Source: an uncultured Collinsella sp.
Lineage (GTDB): Bacteria > Actinomycetota > Coriobacteriia > Coriobacteriales > Coriobacteriaceae
Reading direction: 5' to 3'
Length of the DNA stretch: 19,669 nt
Assembly: GCA_900542555.1 (NCBI GenBank)
Contig: UQNU01000046.1
Location: 1 to 19,669 of the forward strand
In this document: piece after piece, positions 15,557 through 19,669 of the stretch
Position numbering within the stretch: the first letter of the stretch is position 1
How the letters are laid out: each line of letters starts with the position of its first letter
Notes under the pieces: model-generated
Told to the model about the DNA's origin: nothing
Database searches by the model: none
Seen by the model: the letters and a program-made list of their open reading frames with translations, nothing else
Program-made: the position numbers and the translations under genes

Positions 15557-16273
15557 TTACTCCTCCTTCGTTTCAAAATCCATGATGATGCCCTCGACCG
15601 GCGCCGGACCGGCGGGAATCTCGGGCGCATCGGGGTTGAGCTCGCGGTCGATATACTCCGGGTTCACGCCGTGGCCGCCCAGATACTCCATGCCGGGGCC
15701 CTGGGGCTCACCGGACGCAAGCGTCTCGTTGGCGGCCATGCCGTGCGCGTTGCCGGTCTTTACGGCCGAGGCGGCGCGCAGGGCGTCGAGCTCGCGCTTG
15801 CACTCCTGGCACATACCGACGGTACGGGCGGCCTGCTCGGCCTCCATGCCGCCGGCCTTTTGCAGCAGGCGCTTGGCGTAGTCGATCTCCTTGTGCGGGG
15901 CGAACGGCTTGCCGCAGCGCGAGCAGTGCTCGAGCGTGTAGACGCTCTTGCTGGTGAGGTCGTCCTTGCTCATGACGGCCAACTCAAACTCCTCGGTGAG
16001 CTTGATGGCCTCCATGGGGCAGGCTTCCTCGCAACGGCCGCAAAAGATGCAGCGACCGTAGTCGATCGACCAGGTGATGGTATCGGCCGCAAGGTCGGTG
16101 TCCATGCGAATGGCATCGGCCGGGCACGCCACGCCGCAGGCACCACAGGCGATGCAGAGCTCGGCATTGTGCTCGGGCTTGCCGCGCATGTCCTTGTTGG
16201 TGGGGAACGGCGCAAACGGGTACTTGACCGTCGCGTCGCCGGCCTTGGCGTTAACCTTCCAAAGCTTCAGCAT
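15557..16273 (-). CDS. hycF: Formate hydrogenlyase ferredoxin-like subunit (HycF/HyfH, NuoI-like)
   Basis: This 238-residue electron-transfer subunit holds two complete [4Fe-4S] motifs: C40, C43, C46, C50 and C75, C78, C81, C85, each followed by Pro. Further on are two CxxC pairs (HCSRC at 116-120 and MCQEC at 154-158) that may bind a metal; HycF/HyfH proteins share similar pairs. The C-terminal 60 residues are Pro/Gly/Glu-rich and poorly conserved. The frame is open upstream into hycE, but the ATG at 16273 begins the conserved MLKLW sequence and has a GAGGAGG site 9 nt before it, so I chose it. The start is 1 nt after the hycE stop. In the cell it relays electrons from the formate-oxidising arm to the small subunit. 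Confidence 0.93.
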   Translation of the reverse strand: MLKLWKVNAKAGDATVKYPFAPFPTNKDMRGKPEHNAELCIACGACGVACPADAIRMDTDLAADTITWSIDYGRCIFCGRCEEACPMEAIKLTEEFELAVMSKDDLTSKSVYTLEHCSRCGKPFAPHKEIDYAKRLLQKAGGMEAEQAARTVGMCQECKRELDALRAASAVKTGNAHGMAANETLASGEPQGPGMEYLGGHGVNPEYIDRELNPDAPEIPAGPAPVEGIIMDFETKEE

Positions 16274-16274
16274 A

Positions 16275-18047
16275 TTAGAGCGCCTCCTCATCGAGCGGAG
16301 CGGCCATGGTGCCCTCGCCCGCAAGCGGCGACTTGTCGCGCCAGACGTTCTCGAACTGCTCCTTGTCAAGCACGTGGTCGCGCTTGGCGGCGACATCGGT
16401 CACCGTCACGCGGTCGGTGCAGGAGTAGCACGGGTCGAGCGAGCCGACGATCAGCGCCGCGTCGCCCACGGTGTTGCCGCGGAACATGTAGCGCAGGACC
16501 GGCCAGTTGCTGTACGTGGCGGCCTTGGCGCGCCAGCGGTAGCACTTCTGGTTATTGCCGAGCATGGCCCAGTGCACGTCCTCGCCGCGCGGAGCCTCGG
16601 TGGCGCCGATGGCGTACTTGTGCGGGGTGTACTCCCAATCCGTGGTGAGGATGGGGCCCGACGGGCAGTTCTCGAGCATGGTCTCGATCATGTCGATCGA
16701 ATCGTAGACCTCCTGGATGCGAACGGCGGTACGGCCGAAGGCATCGCAGGTGTCGGCCGTGGCAGCATGCATCTTTTGGACATCCGGATCGGCGTAGCCG
16801 TCGAAGGGATGGTCAAAGCGCACGTCGCGGGCATAGCCAGAGCCACGCATGAGCGGGCCGACCGGCGAGAAGTCGCGAGCGATCTTGCGGTCCAGAATGC
16901 CGATACCGCTCGTACGCTCAATAAAGTTGGGCGTGGAGAGCAGCATATCGACGAGTTCCTGAACCTCGGAGCGCAGCTGGTGGATGGTCGCGAGCGTGGA
17001 GAGCTTCTGCTCGGCCAAAATGTCGCGACGCACGCCGCCGATCACGTTGAGGCCGTAGGTCTTGCGGTGACCGGAAAGCTTCTCGGCCAGGTCCATGGAC
17101 TTCTCGCGGACGCGGAAGAACTGCTGGAAGCCGGTGTCGAAGCCCGTGTAGTGCGATGCAAGGCCAATGTTGAGCAGATGCGAATGCAGGCGCTCGACCT
17201 CGAGCATGATGGCACGGATGTACTGGGCGCGCGGCGGGACATGAATGCCCTGGGCGCGCTCGACGGCCTCGGCATAGGCCACCGAGTGGGCGCAGCCGCA
17301 GATGCCGCAGATGCGGTCGGCGAGGAACGTCACGGCGTCATAGTTCAGGCGCGTCTCGGCGACCTTCTCCATGCCGCGGTGCACGTAGAACAGACGGTAG
17401 TCGGCGTCGACGATCGTCTCGCCCTCAACGAACAGGCGGAAGTGGCCAGGCTCGTCGGAGGTAATGTGCAGCGGGCCCATGGGGACGAGCGTGGTCTCCT
17501 TGCCCTTGGTATCGGCCAAGAACTCGTAGTTTTCCATGTCGCTCGCGGGAGCGGGACGGAAGCGGTAGTCCATGGAGTCCTTGCGCAGCGGGTACAGGCC
17601 GCTGGGCCAGTCATCGGGCAGCACCAGGCGACGACGATCGGGCAAGCCCTCGGGGATCAGGCCAAACATATCGCGCAGCTCGCGCTCGCCCCACACGCAG
17701 GCGGGGACGAACGGCGTCACGGACGGGAACGTCATCTTGGCGGGATCGACCTCGGTGCGCACGGTCACCCAGCCGGGGTCTTCCCCCTCCATGGAGATGA
17801 CGTAGTACACGGCGTAACGGCCGCACAGGCTGCGCTCATCGTTGCCGATGATCACGGGAATCCAGCCGTAGCGCTCGTAGTACAGGTAGTGGACGGCCTC
17901 GGGCAGACGGTCCAGCTTGACGGTGATCGTCAGCTGGTCCTCGCACTGCCACTCAACCTTCTCGATGCAGCCCGGAACGGCGCGGCGCAGGGCCTCGACA
18001 TGGCTCTCGCAGCGACGGGCATACACCTTGTTCTCAGTTTCAATCAT
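16275..18047 (-). CDS. hycE: [NiFe]-hydrogenase large subunit (HycE/HyfG, NuoC-NuoD fusion)
   Basis: This 590-residue catalytic subunit reduces protons to hydrogen. Residues 1-165 are the NuoC-like (30 kDa) domain, with VWGERELRDMFGL at 118-130. The rest is the NuoD-like nickel-binding domain. The two nickel motifs are RICGICGCAH (245-254, C247 and C250) and DPCYSCTDR (538-546, C540 and C543); all four ligands are cysteines, so it is not a [NiFeSe] enzyme. In E. coli the protease HycI cuts after the Arg of the second motif, which here would release a 44-residue tail, longer than the 32 residues in E. coli. GGAG lies six bases before the ATG at 18047, 3 nt after the hyfF stop. It is part of the hyfF-hycEFGHI-focA operon and works at the inner face of the membrane. 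Confidence 0.97.
   Translation of the reverse strand: MIETENKVYARRCESHVEALRRAVPGCIEKVEWQCEDQLTITVKLDRLPEAVHYLYYERYGWIPVIIGNDERSLCGRYAVYYVISMEGEDPGWVTVRTEVDPAKMTFPSVTPFVPACVWGERELRDMFGLIPEGLPDRRRLVLPDDWPSGLYPLRKDSMDYRFRPAPASDMENYEFLADTKGKETTLVPMGPLHITSDEPGHFRLFVEGETIVDADYRLFYVHRGMEKVAETRLNYDAVTFLADRICGICGCAHSVAYAEAVERAQGIHVPPRAQYIRAIMLEVERLHSHLLNIGLASHYTGFDTGFQQFFRVREKSMDLAEKLSGHRKTYGLNVIGGVRRDILAEQKLSTLATIHQLRSEVQELVDMLLSTPNFIERTSGIGILDRKIARDFSPVGPLMRGSGYARDVRFDHPFDGYADPDVQKMHAATADTCDAFGRTAVRIQEVYDSIDMIETMLENCPSGPILTTDWEYTPHKYAIGATEAPRGEDVHWAMLGNNQKCYRWRAKAATYSNWPVLRYMFRGNTVGDAALIVGSLDPCYSCTDRVTVTDVAAKRDHVLDKEQFENVWRDKSPLAGEGTMAAPLDEEAL
16283..16289 (-). promoter_or_regulatory. Ribosome binding site of hycF inside the hycE 3' end
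   Basis: GAGGAGG is embedded in the final Glu-Glu-Ala codons of hycE, 9 nt before the ATG at 16273. It decides the hycF start against the longer open frame and points to coupled translation. Confidence 0.75.
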
Positions 18048-18050
18048 TCG

Positions 18051-19610
18051 TTACTCCACCTCGCTCTGAGCGGTCTCGGTACCGAACACAGCGCGGTACA
18101 TCGGCGTCGCGTGAAGTTCCTCGGTGCTCTGCTCGAGCACGATGCCGGTCGCGGTCTCCACACCGTGCACGAGAGGCAGCGGGGTGGCGATGCCAAACCA
18201 CAAGATCATGACACCCAGGATGATTTCGGGGATAAGCATGAGCGCCGGGGCCTCATGCTTGCCCATGCCCTGGGGCGCATGGCCGAATACCGACTTGAGT
18301 GCGATGCGGGTGAGCGCGGAGATGGCCACGGTAAGACCGAGGGCGACCACGACGACCAGCCACATGGGACCGGCGGTAACACCGGCGACAAAAGTCAGGA
18401 ACTCGGAGATAAACATGCCAAAGGGCGGGAAGGCACCAAGGCCGAGCAGCGCCAGGATGGCGAGCGCGGCGGTTGCGGGGGCAACCTCGACGACGCCCTG
18501 GATCTTGGCCAGGCTACGCGTGCCAAAGGCATGCTGGATGTTGCCGGACACGCAGAAGGCAAGCGTCTTGGTAAAGCCGTGGAACACGCAGTGCAGCAGG
18601 GCCGCGGCGATACCCAGCGGGCCGCCGATACCCAGGCACAGGGCGATAACGCCCACGTTCTCCACAGACGAATACGCAAAGCGGCGCTTGAGGTCGTCCT
18701 GGCGAAACATCGAAAGTGCCGCCACCAAAATGGACAGCGTGCCGACGATCAACAGCAAAAGCTGCGGATACTCGGCGCCCACGGCCTGGATAGTAAAGCC
18801 GTAGAAGCGCATGATCACAAGCATGGCGCACTTAAGCAGCACGCCCGAGAGCAGGGCCGAGACAGGTCTCGGGGCCTGGGAGTGGGCATCGGGCAGCCAA
18901 GTGTGCATGGGGAACAGGCCGGCCTTGGTGCCAAAGCCGATAACGATAAACGCAAAGGCGAGGCGCATGAGCGTCGGGTCGAACTGGTCGGCATACGGCA
19001 GCACGCACGACAGGAATGCGGCCTCGTGGGCGTTGGGAATCACGTCGGCGGCGTTGGCGTAGATCAGCAGCGTACCGAACAGGCCGAAGGCCACGCCGGC
19101 GGTGCAGACCATCGCGTACTTCCAAGAAGCCTCGAGGGCCGTCTTGTTCTTGTAGATACCCACCAGGAACACGGTGGAAAGCGTGGTTGCTTCCACGGCG
19201 GCCCACGTGAGGATCATGTTGTTGGACAGGCACGCGAGCAGCATGGTAAACACGAACAGACTAAACAGTGCAAAATACTGCTTGGCGCGCTCGGCGGGCA
19301 TGGAGCCCTCCTCGATATCGGCCTTTACATAGGGCAGCGAGAACAGCCCCGTAAGAAAACCGATAAAGCCGATGAGCAGCACAAAGATGGCGCCCAGCGA
19401 ATCGAGGTGGAACCACAGGCCAAGAGCGCTCGCGGTGTCGCCGCTCATAAGGACGTCACCGGCCGTCATAATCGACAGCACCAGGACGGCTGCGACGGAG
19501 ACCAGGTTGAGACCGGCAAACACGTTATAGGACGTGTTCTTGGGCAAAAACGCCATGACCAGCGAGAACACCAAAGGAGTCGCGAGCAGGGCGAGAATCA
19601 ACGTTTCCAT
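18051..19610 (-). CDS. hyfF: Hydrogenase 4 membrane subunit HyfF (NuoL/M/N antiporter-like)
   Basis: This 519-residue polytopic protein of about 14-15 hydrophobic segments belongs to the Mrp/Nuo proton-translocating family. It closely parallels E. coli HyfF (526 residues): LWFHLDSLGAIFVLLIGFIG, TWAAVEATTLSTVFLVGIY (conserved membrane Glu), IGFGTKAGLFPMHTWLPDAH (conserved Lys and His), SSVENVGVIALCLGIGGPLG and PPFGMFISEF. Its similarity to HyfF rather than HycC suggests a hydrogenase-4 / FHL-2 type membrane arm with possible ion pumping. The ATG at 19610 has only a modest site upstream (GGGTAG). It precedes hycE by 3 nt. Further membrane subunits (HyfB, C, D, E types) are expected beyond the window edge; 59 nt remain upstream and no gene end can be assigned there with confidence. 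Confidence 0.95.
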   Translation of the reverse strand: METLILALLATPLVFSLVMAFLPKNTSYNVFAGLNLVSVAAVLVLSIMTAGDVLMSGDTASALGLWFHLDSLGAIFVLLIGFIGFLTGLFSLPYVKADIEEGSMPAERAKQYFALFSLFVFTMLLACLSNNMILTWAAVEATTLSTVFLVGIYKNKTALEASWKYAMVCTAGVAFGLFGTLLIYANAADVIPNAHEAAFLSCVLPYADQFDPTLMRLAFAFIVIGFGTKAGLFPMHTWLPDAHSQAPRPVSALLSGVLLKCAMLVIMRFYGFTIQAVGAEYPQLLLLIVGTLSILVAALSMFRQDDLKRRFAYSSVENVGVIALCLGIGGPLGIAAALLHCVFHGFTKTLAFCVSGNIQHAFGTRSLAKIQGVVEVAPATAALAILALLGLGAFPPFGMFISEFLTFVAGVTAGPMWLVVVVALGLTVAISALTRIALKSVFGHAPQGMGKHEAPALMLIPEIILGVMILWFGIATPLPLVHGVETATGIVLEQSTEELHATPMYRAVFGTETAQSEVE

Positions 19611-19636
19611 GGACTACCCATTACAGTCTGAAATAG

Positions 19637-19658
19637 GCCATCGATAAATTTCGATGGC
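19637..19658. repeat. 8-bp inverted repeat upstream of hyfF
   Basis: GCCATCGA (19637-19644) is perfectly complementary to TCGATGGC (19651-19658) around the 6-nt AT-rich centre TAAATT. It lies 27 nt before the hyfF start, and may be inside the 3' end of an upstream gene cut off by the window. It could be a small hairpin or an operator-like palindrome. Nothing further can be said from this fragment. Confidence 0.4.
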
Positions 19659-19669
19659 GAGCATTCGGC

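Noticed and set aside
16427..16435. [NiFeSe] hydrogenase, suggested by the nearby selenium genes
   Set aside because: All four nickel-binding positions of the large subunit are cysteine codons and no TGA interrupts the frame.
16074..19631. Very long plus-strand open frame (over 1,100 codons) opposite hyfF, hycE and hycF
   Set aside because: It is antisense to three strongly conserved genes; its translation is rich in His, Arg, Gly and Ala with no recognisable domain. Such frames arise in high-GC DNA because stop codons are rare opposite biased codons.

Overview
The window looks like a chromosomal segment of a high-GC anaerobe, most likely a gut member of the Coriobacteriia. Collinsella is my best guess, from gene content, codon use and the style of the intergenic repeats; I ran no search. 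Every protein gene I can support, and the one tRNA, lies on the minus strand, so transcription runs from high to low coordinates. The region is built around anaerobic redox enzymes that use nickel, molybdenum and selenium.

From the high-coordinate end, 13687-19610 is part of a formate hydrogenlyase / group 4 [NiFe]-hydrogenase operon: hyfF (membrane proton-pump-like subunit), hycE/hyfG (fused NuoC-NuoD-type large subunit), hycF (ferredoxin-like), hycG (small subunit), hycH (accessory) and hycI (protease for the large subunit). These genes touch, overlap by 1 nt or are separated by only a few bases. A formate channel gene (focA/FNT family) follows, and the unit ends at a strong intrinsic terminator at 12750-12785. 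The order matches the second half of the E. coli hyf operon, which ends in focB, with a hycI-type protease inserted. The upstream subunits (hyfA-E type) and a true formate dehydrogenase H must lie outside the window.

From 12685 down to 6955 is a selenium-decoding block. It begins with a cytoplasmic DMSO-reductase-family molybdoenzyme with cysteine, not selenocysteine, at the metal-ligand position. Then come selA and selB, overlapping by an ATGA, and 36 nt later a tRNA-Sec gene (selC) that is easily missed. The tRNA has the UCA anticodon, a long variable arm and a 6-bp D stem, but it carries C instead of the near-universal U33. The SelB beside it has TMCD where TKxD is usual. Next comes a two-gene unit, mobA (molybdenum cofactor guanylylation) and a small DUF3343 (Se/S-carrier-like) protein with a Cys-rich N-terminus.

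The low-coordinate end holds a free-standing gdhA (NADP-type glutamate dehydrogenase) with its own perfect terminator. It also holds a two-gene molybdenum hydroxylase: a FAD subunit, then a fused [2Fe-2S]x2 + molybdopterin subunit resembling E. coli XdhD and selenium-dependent hydroxylases. The gaps carry several inverted-repeat elements: 3958-4020 with perfect 22-bp arms, 5713-5758, and 1-84.

Taken together, hydrogenase/formate metabolism, selenocysteine insertion, Moco maturation, a putative selenium carrier and a candidate selenium-dependent hydroxylase are clustered. This is a plausible selenium/molybdenum island. No UGA-interrupted selenoprotein gene is visible in the window itself.
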